Source of the DNA: Microbacterium ulmi
Lineage (GTDB): Bacteria > Actinomycetota > Actinomycetes > Actinomycetales > Microbacteriaceae
Length of the DNA: 64,000 nt
Assembly (NCBI RefSeq): GCF_011759705.1
Contig: NZ_JAAOZF010000002.1
Span: forward strand, 744,001 to 808,000
Reading direction: 5' to 3'
Shown: one piece after another, positions 47,213-55,755 of the stretch
How the letters are laid out: every line of letters starts with the position of its first letter
Position numbering within the stretch: position 1 is the first letter of the stretch
The notes under the pieces: model-generated
Databases searched by the model: none
What the model saw: the letters and a program-made list of their open reading frames with translations, nothing else
What the model was told of the DNA's origin: nothing
Translations under genes and position numbers: made by a program

Positions 47213-49123
47213 CTACGCGTTGGCGTCCTGGCGCTTGAGACGGCTCGCGGCGCGGCCGCGCTCGGTCGCGTCGAGGACGACCTTGCGGATGCGGACGATC
47301 TCAGGCGTCACCTCGACGCATTCGTCGTCGCGGGCGAACTCGAGGCTCTCCTCGAGCGAGAGCTGCCGAGGCGGAGTCATCGATTCGAACGTGTCGGCCG
47401 TCGACGAGCGCATGTTGGTGAGCTTCTTCTCCTTGGTGATGTTGACGTCCATGTCGTCGTTGCGGGAGTTCTCGCCGATCACCATGCCCTCGTACACCTC
47501 CTGCGCGGGCTGCACGAAGAACGACATCCGCTCCTGGAGCGCGATGATCGCGAAGGGCGTCACGACGCCGGAGCGGTCGGCGACGATAGAGCCGTTCTGG
47601 CGCGTCACGATGGAGCCGGCCCAGGCCTCGTAGCCGTGCGAGATCGCGTTCGCGATGCCCGTGCCCCGCGTCGTCGTCAGGAACTCCGTGCGGAAGCCGA
47701 TGAGCCCGCGGCTCGGCACGACGAACTCCATCCGCACCCAGCCCGTGCCGTGGTTCGTCATGGTCTCCATGCGTCCCTTGCGGGCTGCGAGCAGCTGCGT
47801 GATCGCGCCGAGGTACTCCTCGGGAGCGTCGATCGTGAGGTGCTCGAACGGCTCCTGGAGCTGTCCGTCCACGCGGCGCGTGACGACCTGGGGCTTTCCG
47901 ACCGTGAGCTCGAAGCCCTCGCGGCGCATGTTCTCGACGAGGATCGCGAGAGCGAGCTCGCCGCGGCCCTGCACCTCCCACGCGTCGGGGCGTCCGATGT
48001 CGACGACCTTGAGCGAGACGTTGCCGACGAGCTCACGGTCGAGGCGGTCCTTCACCATGCGGGCCGTGAGCTTGTGGCCCTTGACCTTGCCCACGAGCGG
48101 CGACGTGTTCGTGCCGATCGTCATCGAGATCGCGGGGTCGTCGACGTGGATCGCGGGGAGCGGCCGCACGTCCTCGGGGTCGGCGATCGTCTCGCCGATC
48201 GTGATCTCCTCGATGCCGGCGATGGCGACGATGTCGCCGGGGCCCGCCGACTCCGCGGGATAGCGCTCGAGCGCGCGCGTCTTGAGCAGCTCCGTGATGC
48301 GGGCGTTCGAGTGCGAGCCGTCGTGTCGCACCCACGCGACCGTCTGGCCCTTCTTGAGCGTTCCGTTGAAGACGCGCAGCAGCGCGAGGCGACCCAGGAA
48401 CGGGCTCGAGTCGAGGTTCGTGACCCACGCCTGCAGGGGAGCCTCGTCGTCGTACGCGGGTGCAGGCACGTGCTCGAGGATGGCCTCGAAGAGCGGCTCG
48501 AGATCGGGGTTGTCGGGGAGCTCGCCGTTCTCAGGGCGAGTGCGGGATGCCGCGCCCGCGCGACCGGACGCGTACACGACCGGCACGTCGAGGAGCGCGT
48601 CGACGTCGAGGTCGGGAACGTCGTCGACGAGGTCGGATGCGAGGCCCAGGAGCAGGTCGTGCGCCTCCTCCTCGACCTCGGCGATGCGCGCGTCGGGGCG
48701 GTCCGTCTTGTTGACGAGCAGGATGACGGGGAGCTTCGCCTCGAGCGCCTTGCGCAGAACGAAGCGCGTCTGCGGCAGGGGGCCCTCGCTCGCGTCGACC
48801 AGGAGCACGACGCCGTCGACCATCGACAGGCCTCGCTCGACCTCGCCGCCGAAGTCGGCGTGACCCGGCGTGTCGATGACGTTGATCGTGACGGGAGCGT
48901 CGGTGTGGATGCCGCTGTACGTGATCGCCGTGTTCTTGGCGAGGATCGTGATCCCCTTCTCGCGCTCGAGGTCGTTCGAGTCCATCGCGCGCTCTTCCAT
49001 GTGCTCGTGCGAGCCGAAAGAGCCGGTCTGGCGGAGCATCGCGTCGACGAGCGTCGTCTTGCCGTGATCGACGTGCGCGACGATCGCGACGTTTCGGAGG
49101 TCCGGACGGAGGGCGCGCGCCAT
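47213..49123 (-). CDS. typA: Ribosome-associated GTPase TypA/BipA
   Basis: A 636-residue translational GTPase of the EF-G family. G motifs are AHVDHGKTT (G1), the switch I segment with [16 protein letters not shown] (G3) and NKTDRPDAR (G4). The remaining domains include the EF-G-like III and V folds and the BipA-specific C-terminal region ([36 protein letters not shown]). It assists 50S assembly and adaptation to cold and other stress. AAGGA lies eight bases before the ATG. The gene follows the opp1 operon after two hairpins. Confidence 0.97.
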   Translation of the reverse strand: MARALRPDLRNVAIVAHVDHGKTTLVDAMLRQTGSFGSHEHMEERAMDSNDLEREKGITILAKNTAITYSGIHTDAPVTINVIDTPGHADFGGEVERGLSMVDGVVLLVDASEGPLPQTRFVLRKALEAKLPVILLVNKTDRPDARIAEVEEEAHDLLLGLASDLVDDVPDLDVDALLDVPVVYASGRAGAASRTRPENGELPDNPDLEPLFEAILEHVPAPAYDDEAPLQAWVTNLDSSPFLGRLALLRVFNGTLKKGQTVAWVRHDGSHSNARITELLKTRALERYPAESAGPGDIVAIAGIEEITIGETIADPEDVRPLPAIHVDDPAISMTIGTNTSPLVGKVKGHKLTARMVKDRLDRELVGNVSLKVVDIGRPDAWEVQGRGELALAILVENMRREGFELTVGKPQVVTRRVDGQLQEPFEHLTIDAPEEYLGAITQLLAARKGRMETMTNHGTGWVRMEFVVPSRGLIGFRTEFLTTTRGTGIANAISHGYEAWAGSIVTRQNGSIVADRSGVVTPFAIIALQERMSFFVQPAQEVYEGMVIGENSRNDDMDVNITKEKKLTNMRSSTADTFESMTPPRQLSLEESLEFARDDECVEVTPEIVRIRKVVLDATERGRAASRLKRQDANA

Positions 49124-49201
49124 GAGAGGGTCCTTGCGATGCGGGGAGGTGCCGGGATGCCGGCATCTCAGTTTATCGCAGGTCCCGTGCCCAGAAGGCA
49201 T

Positions 49202-49231
49202 GCCGTCCCTCGCCCGCGGGCGAGGGACGGC
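49202..49231. terminator. Perfect 30-base palindrome upstream of typA
   Basis: GCCGTCCCTCGCCC and its complement, with only GC in the centre. It lies between the oppA1 terminator and typA, so it may be a second terminator or an RNA-stabilising structure. Confidence 0.6.
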
Positions 49232-49242
49232 GAAACAGGAAC

Positions 49243-49270
49243 GGGGCGGGACCCCGAAGGATCCCGCCCC
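49243..49270 (-). terminator. Terminator hairpin of the opp1 operon
   Basis: Arms 49243-49251 and 49262-49270 (GGGGCGGGA/TCCCGCCCC) around a ten-base loop, 13 bases after the oppA1 stop and followed on the minus strand by GTTCCTGTTT. Confidence 0.8.
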
Positions 49271-49283
49271 GCCCCAGTGGTGA

Positions 49284-50981
49284 TTACTTGAGGTAACCGA
49301 CCAGCGACCAATCGGTCGACTTGAACGTCGCCGTTCCGAAGTTCGCCAGGCCCTTGTCGGTCGCGACGACCTCAGGGTAGGGGTAGATCGGAACCATCGG
49401 CAGGTAGTCCGCGATGACCTCGTTGATCTCCTGAGCGATCTCGATGCGCTTCGTCTCATCGAGCTCCTTGTTCGCCTTCTCCCACAGCGGGCCGAGGCGG
49501 TCGTCGGAGATGAACGCGTAGTTGTAGCCGTTCTCGTCGCCGAACTCCATCTCGGGGTAGAACACGGGCTGCGCCGACGAGATCGGGAACAGCGTGCCCT
49601 GCCAGCCGAACGTGACGGACTGGAACTTGCCCGCGCCGATGTTGTTGAAGTACTCCGCGCTCGGAACCTGATCGAGGGTCACCTCGATGTCCAGGGCCTT
49701 GAGCGAGTCCTGCACGCCGAGGGCGCGGTTGATGTTCGACTCCGTCCCGGCGGGAACGGTCACCGAGAAGGTCAGCGTCTTGCCGTCCTTCGTCCACTCG
49801 CCGTCCTCGTGCTTCCAGCCCGAGTCCTCGAGGAGCGTCGCGGCCTTGTCGAGGTCGTGCCCGATGATGTCACCGAAGTGGTCCTCGTAGCCTTCCTGGC
49901 CGGGCATGAAGATCCAGTCACCGGTCGTCGTCGCCGGGGCGCCGAGGGGCTCGTTGGCAACGCGGGCGATGAGCTCGCGATCGAGGGCCATGCCGACGGC
50001 CTTGCGGACGTTGACGTCGTCGAACGGTGCCGACTTGCCGTTGAAGGTGAGGTGGCTCCACGTCAGGCCGCCCGAGCGCTGGATGACGGCGCCATCCTTG
50101 CTCGTGGCCGTCTCGAGGGCATCAGGCGTCAGAATCTCCATGTAGTCGATCTCGTCGTTGGCGAAGGCCTGCGGCAGCGCCTCCTGCGCGATCACCTTGA
50201 ACGTGATCGTGTCGAGCTTCGGCTTCTCGCCCCACCAGTTGGGGTTGGGGATGAGCGTGAAGATCTTGGCGTCGTTATCGATCTTGTCGAAGATGAACGG
50301 GCCGTTCGACGGCGCGGGCGCCGACGTGAAAGCGGTGTTGAAGCTGTTCACATCGCTCGCGACGGCCGCGGGCAGAGGCGGAGTCTGGAGCAGGTTCGGC
50401 CAGTCGGCGAAGGTCTCGGCGAAGGTCACCGAGAACTCGTAGTCGTTGGCGACGTCGACCGAGTCGATGGCCTGGAAGACGGCAGACGGGATCGTCTCAT
50501 ATCCGGACTCGGTGTCACGCAGCGCCGCGAACGTCGCTGCGTAGTCGTTCGCCGTGAGCGGCGAGCCGTCCTGCCAGACCGCATCCTCGTTGAGCTTGAC
50601 GGTGACGATCTGAGGGTCCTCGCTGGTGAGCTCGACGCTGGTGGCGTAGTTCTTGTCCACCTGCCACGAGCCGTCCTCCGTGGGGATGACGAGGTAGCCG
50701 AGGGTCGGCTCCAGCACCTGCTGGACGTCGACGTTCTGGGCCGCGGCGTGGTTGGGGTTCCAGCTGCCCTCATCGGTCGGGGTGCTGGTGACGGCAAGGT
50801 TGAGCTCGCCACCGTCCGCGAGATCGCTCGCGGCCACCTGCTCATAGCCGACCAGCGGCAGCTGCTCCTGCGTCGGCGACTCGGACGACGACGTGTTGGG
50901 GGTCGATGCGCAGCCGGCGAGCAGGAGGGCTCCTACGCCGATCGCAGCAAGGCCCGCAAGTGCCGTGTTCTTGCGAATCAT
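49284..50981 (-). CDS. Oligopeptide ABC transporter substrate-binding lipoprotein (opp1)
   Basis: A 565-residue secreted lipoprotein. Residues 1-24 are a signal peptide ending in the lipobox LLAGC; the mature protein begins CASTPNTSSSES. It has the family-5 binding-protein fold, with WNPNHAAAQN near 75, VKLNEDAVWQDGSPLTANDY and VRKAVGMALDRELIA as the conserved core. It captures peptides at the cell surface for the opp1 permease. Unusually it is the last gene of its operon, 52 bases after the ATPase gene. AGAGAAG precedes the ATG. Confidence 0.93.
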   Translation of the reverse strand: MIRKNTALAGLAAIGVGALLLAGCASTPNTSSSESPTQEQLPLVGYEQVAASDLADGGELNLAVTSTPTDEGSWNPNHAAAQNVDVQQVLEPTLGYLVIPTEDGSWQVDKNYATSVELTSEDPQIVTVKLNEDAVWQDGSPLTANDYAATFAALRDTESGYETIPSAVFQAIDSVDVANDYEFSVTFAETFADWPNLLQTPPLPAAVASDVNSFNTAFTSAPAPSNGPFIFDKIDNDAKIFTLIPNPNWWGEKPKLDTITFKVIAQEALPQAFANDEIDYMEILTPDALETATSKDGAVIQRSGGLTWSHLTFNGKSAPFDDVNVRKAVGMALDRELIARVANEPLGAPATTTGDWIFMPGQEGYEDHFGDIIGHDLDKAATLLEDSGWKHEDGEWTKDGKTLTFSVTVPAGTESNINRALGVQDSLKALDIEVTLDQVPSAEYFNNIGAGKFQSVTFGWQGTLFPISSAQPVFYPEMEFGDENGYNYAFISDDRLGPLWEKANKELDETKRIEIAQEINEVIADYLPMVPIYPYPEVVATDKGLANFGTATFKSTDWSLVGYLK

Positions 50982-51033
50982 GTGCTTCTCTTTCTCTCGG
51001 AACTCCGCCGGGGCCGACGGAGTCGTTTCACCG

Positions 51034-53145
51034 TCAGCCGACGACGAGGACGTTGTCCTCGACGTGATGGCAGGCGACGTTCGCGCGGCCGAAAGGCCGC
51101 AGCGCGGGGTCCTCGCCGACACAGCGAGCCTGGGCACGCTCGTCGAGGAGGGGCTTGAGGGGGCAGCGCGTCCGGAATCGGCATCCGTCGATCCGCTCCG
51201 CAGGGCTGGGCAGGTCGCCGTCCAGCAGGACCCGCGCCCGCTCGCGCTCGATGACCGGGTCGGGGATCGGCGCCGCCGACATGAGCGCCTGCGTGTACGG
51301 ATGCCGCGGCATGTCGAACACCTCGGCGATGGGACCGGACTCGATGATGCGCCCGAGGTACATGACGGCGACGTCGTCGGCGATCTGCCGCACGACGGCG
51401 AGGTCGTGCGCGACGAAGATCATCGAGAGGCCGAGCCGATCGCGCAGATCCTGCAGAAGGTTGATCACACCCGCCTGGATCGACACGTCGAGCGCGGAGA
51501 CCGGCTCATCGAGCACGAGCACCTTGGGGTCGGTCGCGAGCGCGCGCGCGATGCCGATGCGCTGGCGCTGCCCGCCCGAGAACTCATGCGGGTAGCGGTC
51601 GGCCATCGACGGATCGAGCCCCACGAGCTCGAGGAGCTCGAGGACCTTGTCGTTGCGGGCGTCGCGCCCCACCCCGTGCGCGAGAAGCGGCTCTGCGATG
51701 ACCTCGCTGATGGGCAGACGAGGATCGACGGCAGCGGCCGGGTCCTGGAACACGATCTGGATGTCGCGACGCAACGCCCTACGACCGCTCGCGCTGAGCT
51801 TCGCGACGTCCTTGCCCTCGAAGAGGATCTGTCCGCCCTGGGGCTTGGTCAGTTCCATGAGCTCGAGGATGGTCGTCGTCTTGCCGCATCCCGACTCGCC
51901 CACGAGCGCGAGCACGCGGCCGGGCTTGAGGTCGAAGGTCACCTTGTCGACCGCACGGACCGTCCCCACCTGCCGGCGGAAGACGCCGCCTCGGAAGAGC
52001 GGGAAGTGCTTCTCCAGCTCGGTCACGCGCACCGCTGCGTCGGCGGGCACGTCGGCCTTCTCCGTCTCGGGGAGGGCCGGCGGGCGCGGGAAGATCTCGG
52101 CGCGGCCGACGAGCCCCGTTGCGATCTCGCCTCCGCGGTGGCATGCGCTCAGGTGTCCGGGAATCGCGCTGTGGCCGGCCAGCTCGGGCTCGATCTCGCG
52201 GCACACGTCGAGCGCCGCCGGGCAGCGTGCGGCGAACGGGCACCCCTTCGGCAGTGCGTCCAGCGCGGGCGGTCGGCCTTCGAGGGGCACGAGCCGCTGC
52301 GTTCCGGCTGTGCGGATGTTGGGCACGGAGCGGAGCAGGCCGATCGTGTACGGCATCGACGGCTCGGAGAAGATCGTCCCGACGTCGCCCGTCTCGACGA
52401 GCTTGCCCGCGTACATGACCGCGACGCGGTCTGCGTGGCCGGCGACGACTCCGAGGTCGTGCGTGATGAGCGACACGGCGGCGCCCGTGAGCTCCTTCGC
52501 CTTCTCGAGCACCTCGAGGATCTGCGCCTGGATCGTCACGTCGAGGGCCGTGGTGGGCTCGTCGGCGATGATGAGGCGCGGATCGTTCGCGATCGCCATC
52601 GCGATCATGGCTCGCTGCCGCATCCCGCCCGAGAACTCGTGCGGGAAGGCGCGCACGCGCCGGTCCGGGTCGGGGATGCCCACGATCTTGAGCAGCTCGG
52701 CGGCGCGAGCCAGGGCGGCGGGCTTGCTGAGCTTCGCGTCGTGGAGGCGAAGAGCTTCGGCGATCTGGTCGCCCACCGTGTAGACGGGGGTCATTGCGGA
52801 GAGCGGATCCTGGAAGATGATCGCGAGCTCCTGGCCCCGGATGCGAGACAGCTCGCGGTCGTCCAGTTCGAGCAGGTTGTGCCCGTTGAACAGGATCTCG
52901 CCCTCGATCTTCGCCGTGTCGGGCAGCAGCCCCATCACCGCGAGCGACGACACCGACTTGCCCGAGCCCGATTCGCCCACGATCCCGAGGAACTCGCCCT
53001 CGTAGATCTCATAGCTGATGTCGCGGACGGCGTGAACGGAAGTGCCGTTGCCGGGGAACGTCACGGACAGGTTCTTGACCTGCAGCAGCGGCGTGCGGTC
53101 GACGCTGTCGAGCGGCTGTGCAGCAAAGGACAGGGTCTCAGCCAC
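51034..53145 (-). CDS. Fused OppD-OppF ATPase with two Fe-S-type cysteine domains (opp1)
   Basis: A 703-residue protein with two complete ABC ATPase halves. Walker A is GESGSGKS and GESGCGKT; the signatures are FSGGMRQRAMI and FSGGQRQRIGI; Walker B is LIIADEPT and VLVLDEPVS. Each half ends in the oligopeptide-family domain with four cysteines: GCPFAARCP...VC...AC in the middle, and GCRFRTRCP...RC...AC at the end. In DppD-type ATPases such cysteines bind a [4Fe-4S] cluster. The GTG start lies within the preceding permease frame (eight-base overlap). It energises the opp1 permease from the cytoplasmic side. Confidence 0.94.
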   Translation of the reverse strand: MAETLSFAAQPLDSVDRTPLLQVKNLSVTFPGNGTSVHAVRDISYEIYEGEFLGIVGESGSGKSVSSLAVMGLLPDTAKIEGEILFNGHNLLELDDRELSRIRGQELAIIFQDPLSAMTPVYTVGDQIAEALRLHDAKLSKPAALARAAELLKIVGIPDPDRRVRAFPHEFSGGMRQRAMIAMAIANDPRLIIADEPTTALDVTIQAQILEVLEKAKELTGAAVSLITHDLGVVAGHADRVAVMYAGKLVETGDVGTIFSEPSMPYTIGLLRSVPNIRTAGTQRLVPLEGRPPALDALPKGCPFAARCPAALDVCREIEPELAGHSAIPGHLSACHRGGEIATGLVGRAEIFPRPPALPETEKADVPADAAVRVTELEKHFPLFRGGVFRRQVGTVRAVDKVTFDLKPGRVLALVGESGCGKTTTILELMELTKPQGGQILFEGKDVAKLSASGRRALRRDIQIVFQDPAAAVDPRLPISEVIAEPLLAHGVGRDARNDKVLELLELVGLDPSMADRYPHEFSGGQRQRIGIARALATDPKVLVLDEPVSALDVSIQAGVINLLQDLRDRLGLSMIFVAHDLAVVRQIADDVAVMYLGRIIESGPIAEVFDMPRHPYTQALMSAAPIPDPVIERERARVLLDGDLPSPAERIDGCRFRTRCPLKPLLDERAQARCVGEDPALRPFGRANVACHHVEDNVLVVG

Positions 53146-54064
53146 GGTTCACCCCCGACGTCGGGTCGATCGCGTCGCGGAGCGCATCGCCGATGAGGCT
53201 CAGACTCAGCAGGATCAGCACGAGGGTGCCCGCCGGGAAGGCAAACAGCCAGGGCCGGGTCGCGGCGGCCGTGTTGCCGTCTTCGATGAGTGTGCCGAGC
53301 GACACATCGGGTGCCTGCACGCCGAAGCCGAAGAAGCTCAGGGTGGTCTCGGAGAGGATCATCGCGCCGACGCCGAGCGCGGCGTCGATGATGAGGAGCG
53401 ATGCGACGTTCGGGACGATGTGGCGCGTGACGACCGACCACGAGCCGAAGCCCATGTACCGGGCCGCCTTGACGAACTCCCGCTCGCGCAGCGAACGCGT
53501 CTGCGACCGGATCACTTGCGCCATGATCATCCACCCGAACAGAGCCAGGAAGAAGGTCATGACGATCCATCCGGCATTCCTGAAGAACGGGTACAGCAGC
53601 ACGAGGATGAAGAAGGACGGCAGCACGAGGAGCAGGTCGATGACCCACGCGATCGCCTTGTCTGTGAACCCGCCGACGTAGCCGGCGATCGATCCGACGA
53701 GAGCCGAGAGGAGCGTCGCGAGGGGACCCGCCACGAAGCCGACGATGAGCGAGATCCGAAGCCCCTGCATGACGCGGGCGAAGATGTCGTAGCCCAGCGT
53801 GTCCGTGCCGAAGGGATGCTGCACGCTCGGGGGCTGGTTGAGCGCCGAATAGTCGCGCAGATCGAACGCGATCGGCCAGAGGAGCGGGCCGACGAGTGCC
53901 CACAGCACGATCGCGCCGAGCACGATCGCGCCGATCCAGAACCCGCGCGACCGGCGCAGCCGGTGCCAGATGATGCGGCCGCGGGATGCGGGCTTGCGGG
54001 CGGGTGTCTCAGTGAGCGGCAGTGCGGGGTCGATCTCGACCAGCGTCGCTTCCGTTGCGGTCAT
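53138..54064 (-). CDS. Oligopeptide ABC transporter permease OppC (opp1)
   Basis: A 308-residue permease with an N-terminal cytoplasmic stretch, a first membrane helix at about 40-60 and the five-helix transport domain. KAARYMGFGSWSVVTRHIVPN is the EAA-type loop that docks on the ATPase. HPFGTDTLGYDIFARVMQGLR is the usual OppC periplasmic segment. It is coupled to oppB (TGA-C-ATG) and overlaps the ATPase gene. Confidence 0.93.
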   Translation of the reverse strand: MTATEATLVEIDPALPLTETPARKPASRGRIIWHRLRRSRGFWIGAIVLGAIVLWALVGPLLWPIAFDLRDYSALNQPPSVQHPFGTDTLGYDIFARVMQGLRISLIVGFVAGPLATLLSALVGSIAGYVGGFTDKAIAWVIDLLLVLPSFFILVLLYPFFRNAGWIVMTFFLALFGWMIMAQVIRSQTRSLREREFVKAARYMGFGSWSVVTRHIVPNVASLLIIDAALGVGAMILSETTLSFFGFGVQAPDVSLGTLIEDGNTAAATRPWLFAFPAGTLVLILLSLSLIGDALRDAIDPTSGVNRG

Positions 54065-54065
54065 G

Positions 54066-55049
54066 TCATCGCCTCACTCTCGGGTCGAGGGCGGCATAGA
54101 GGACCTCGGACAGTGTCGAGGAGCACAGGATGAGGATCGCGACGAACAGCGTCGATCCTGCGACGGAGTTGATGTCGTTCTGGCGAACTGCTTGGATCGC
54201 CATCTCGCCCATCCCGTGCCACCCGAACATCAGCTCGAGGATGGCGGAGCCGGCCACCAGCGTGCCGAAGCTGTACGCGAAGAACGTTGACATCGGGATG
54301 AGTGCGACACGCACGCCGTGCCGCACGAGTGCTGATCCGCGCGTGCGGCCCTTCGCGCGAGCGGTGCGGATGTAGTCGGCGCCGAGGACGTCGAGCATCG
54401 CGTTGCGCTGATACCGGCTGTACGAGGCGCCAGCCGCGAGGATGAGCACGAACGTGGGCAGGATCAGGTGCGAGATCCGATCCCAGAACTGGGGCCAGAA
54501 CGAGTCGGCCACTCCCGGCGAGTACTGCCCGCTGAAGTTGATCAGCTGGAACCCGAGCGCCTGATTGACGTTCGTCGCGACGATCATGAGGACGATGGCC
54601 ATGACGATCGTCGGCGTCGCGATGACGAGGTACGAGAGGATCGTGACCACGCGGTCGCTGAAGCGGTATTGCCGCACGGCTCCCCACACGCCGAGGATGA
54701 CGCCTACGATCGCTCCGACGATCGACCCGACGAGCAAGAGCTGGAGGCTCACACCGGCGCGGATCGCGATCTGAGCGGTGACGGGCTGGTAGCCGACCGT
54801 GAGGCCCAGCGAGCCCTCCGTGAAGATGTTGGTGAGCCATGTCCACGTGCGCTGCAGGAGCGGCACGTCGGGGTTGACGCCGAGCCTGTTGTAGATCGAC
54901 TCGATCGTCTCCGGCGGTGCGGGGGGATTGCGAAGCAGGTACTCCCAGGCCGGATCGAGCCCGAGGCTTGCGAGCATGTACGCGAAGCACGCCGCAACGA
55001 GGGTGAGGACGGCGTAGTTGAACACACGTCGAATGATGTAGAGCGTCAC
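54066..55049 (-). CDS. Oligopeptide ABC transporter permease OppB (opp1)
   Basis: A 327-residue permease, first gene of opp1. Helix 1 is at about 10-30; the EAA loop reads IRTARAKGRTRGSALVRHGVRVALIP. The large periplasmic loop between helices 1 and 2 is typical of OppB. The start is GTG 55049; a Shine-Dalgarno is hard to see (GGGGGCATG lies 11-19 bases upstream). The 142-base region upstream is the most AT-rich part of the window and holds repeats and a motif shared with opp2. Confidence 0.9.
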   Translation of the reverse strand: MTLYIIRRVFNYAVLTLVAACFAYMLASLGLDPAWEYLLRNPPAPPETIESIYNRLGVNPDVPLLQRTWTWLTNIFTEGSLGLTVGYQPVTAQIAIRAGVSLQLLLVGSIVGAIVGVILGVWGAVRQYRFSDRVVTILSYLVIATPTIVMAIVLMIVATNVNQALGFQLINFSGQYSPGVADSFWPQFWDRISHLILPTFVLILAAGASYSRYQRNAMLDVLGADYIRTARAKGRTRGSALVRHGVRVALIPMSTFFAYSFGTLVAGSAILELMFGWHGMGEMAIQAVRQNDINSVAGSTLFVAILILCSSTLSEVLYAALDPRVRR

Positions 55050-55130
55050 AAGATGTCATGCCCCCAAAGGCTCGCGGCGACCGCGAGGTCACGCGGCACT
55101 TCTGGGTCGCGACTTCGCGACTGTGGTCAA

Positions 55131-55139
55131 CCTTAACAA
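55131..55139. promoter_or_regulatory. CCTTAACAA motif upstream of opp1
   Basis: Nine-base motif also found at 61197-61205 upstream of opp2 in the same orientation relative to the opp genes. It lies 82 bases before the oppB1 start. Candidate activator or repressor site. Confidence 0.4.
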
Positions 55140-55152
55140 CTCGCGAAGGATG

Positions 55153-55172
55153 AACAGACAACTTTGCCTGTT
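55153..55172. repeat. Inverted repeat in the opp1 promoter region
   Basis: AACAGACAA-CT-TTGCCTGTT, nine-base arms with one G-T pair. It may terminate the upstream PH gene transcript or act as an operator; a second small inverted repeat GTCGCG-N4-CGCGAC is at 55106-55121. Confidence 0.45.
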
Positions 55173-55191
55173 TTGTTTCCAGACGTTTACA

Positions 55192-55749
55192 TTAGGAGCG
55201 CAAAAAGCCCAGTTGGGCCACGACAACGGCTGCGAGCACCAGTCCCACCGTCAACGGGATCGCGTCCCAACGGTGGCGCACGGGATCGCTCGATGGGACG
55301 GCTGCGGCGCGGGTCAACTCGATGACGTCGACGGCGTCGACCGTGCCGCGCTCATCCATCCGCGGGCCGCGCGCGCCTGGCCGGCGGGAGAAGGGCCCAC
55401 CCCAGGCCGTCAGGGTCGACTCGTCGTCGAGCGTGAACACGATCTGCATACGCTGAGTCGCGTACTCGACGCGCGACCACGGCAGTTCGTGCACGCGTCC
55501 GATGTTGATCACCACAGCACGGTCCGCCTCGAGACGGATGCCTGGCCGCCACAGCAGCATCCACATCGCCCACACTCCGAGAAGAACAGGGGCGGTCGCG
55601 ACCGCCACGACATCCCATCGGCCGCGCACGGCGGCATCCCCCACGAGCAGGACGGCGATGACGACCGCGGCCCAGAACGACACGAGCGACGAAGTCGCGC
55701 GCAGCGTCCGCACGGGCGGTCGCGCGCGGCCCCGTGGTGAAGTCGTCAC
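55192..55749 (-). CDS. Bacterial PH domain membrane protein
   Basis: A 185-residue protein with two N-terminal membrane helices (about 22-40 and 48-68), a small bacterial pleckstrin-like domain (GIRLEADRAVVINIGRVHELPWSRVEYATQ...) in the middle and a last helix at about 163-182. Such proteins are abundant and without known activity. It starts six bases after the opp2 ATPase gene, so it is the terminal gene of that operon. Its last codons encode GGCCCAACTGGGCTTTTT, a short GC hairpin with a T-run that could be the operon terminator placed inside the coding region. Confidence 0.78.
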   Translation of the reverse strand: MTTSPRGRARPPVRTLRATSSLVSFWAAVVIAVLLVGDAAVRGRWDVVAVATAPVLLGVWAMWMLLWRPGIRLEADRAVVINIGRVHELPWSRVEYATQRMQIVFTLDDESTLTAWGGPFSRRPGARGPRMDERGTVDAVDVIELTRAAAVPSSDPVRHRWDAIPLTVGLVLAAVVVAQLGFLRS

Positions 55750-55755
55750 GGCGCT

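Noticed and set aside
46463-49291. A 942-codon plus-strand frame across azlC and typA
   Set aside because: Antisense to two well-recognised proteins and made of Arg/Asp/Glu/Leu shadow composition.
49124-55191. The AT-rich opp1 region as the edge of a horizontally acquired island
   Set aside because: The flanking opp genes have the same codon usage as the rest and no integrase, transposase, tRNA or direct repeats flank them.
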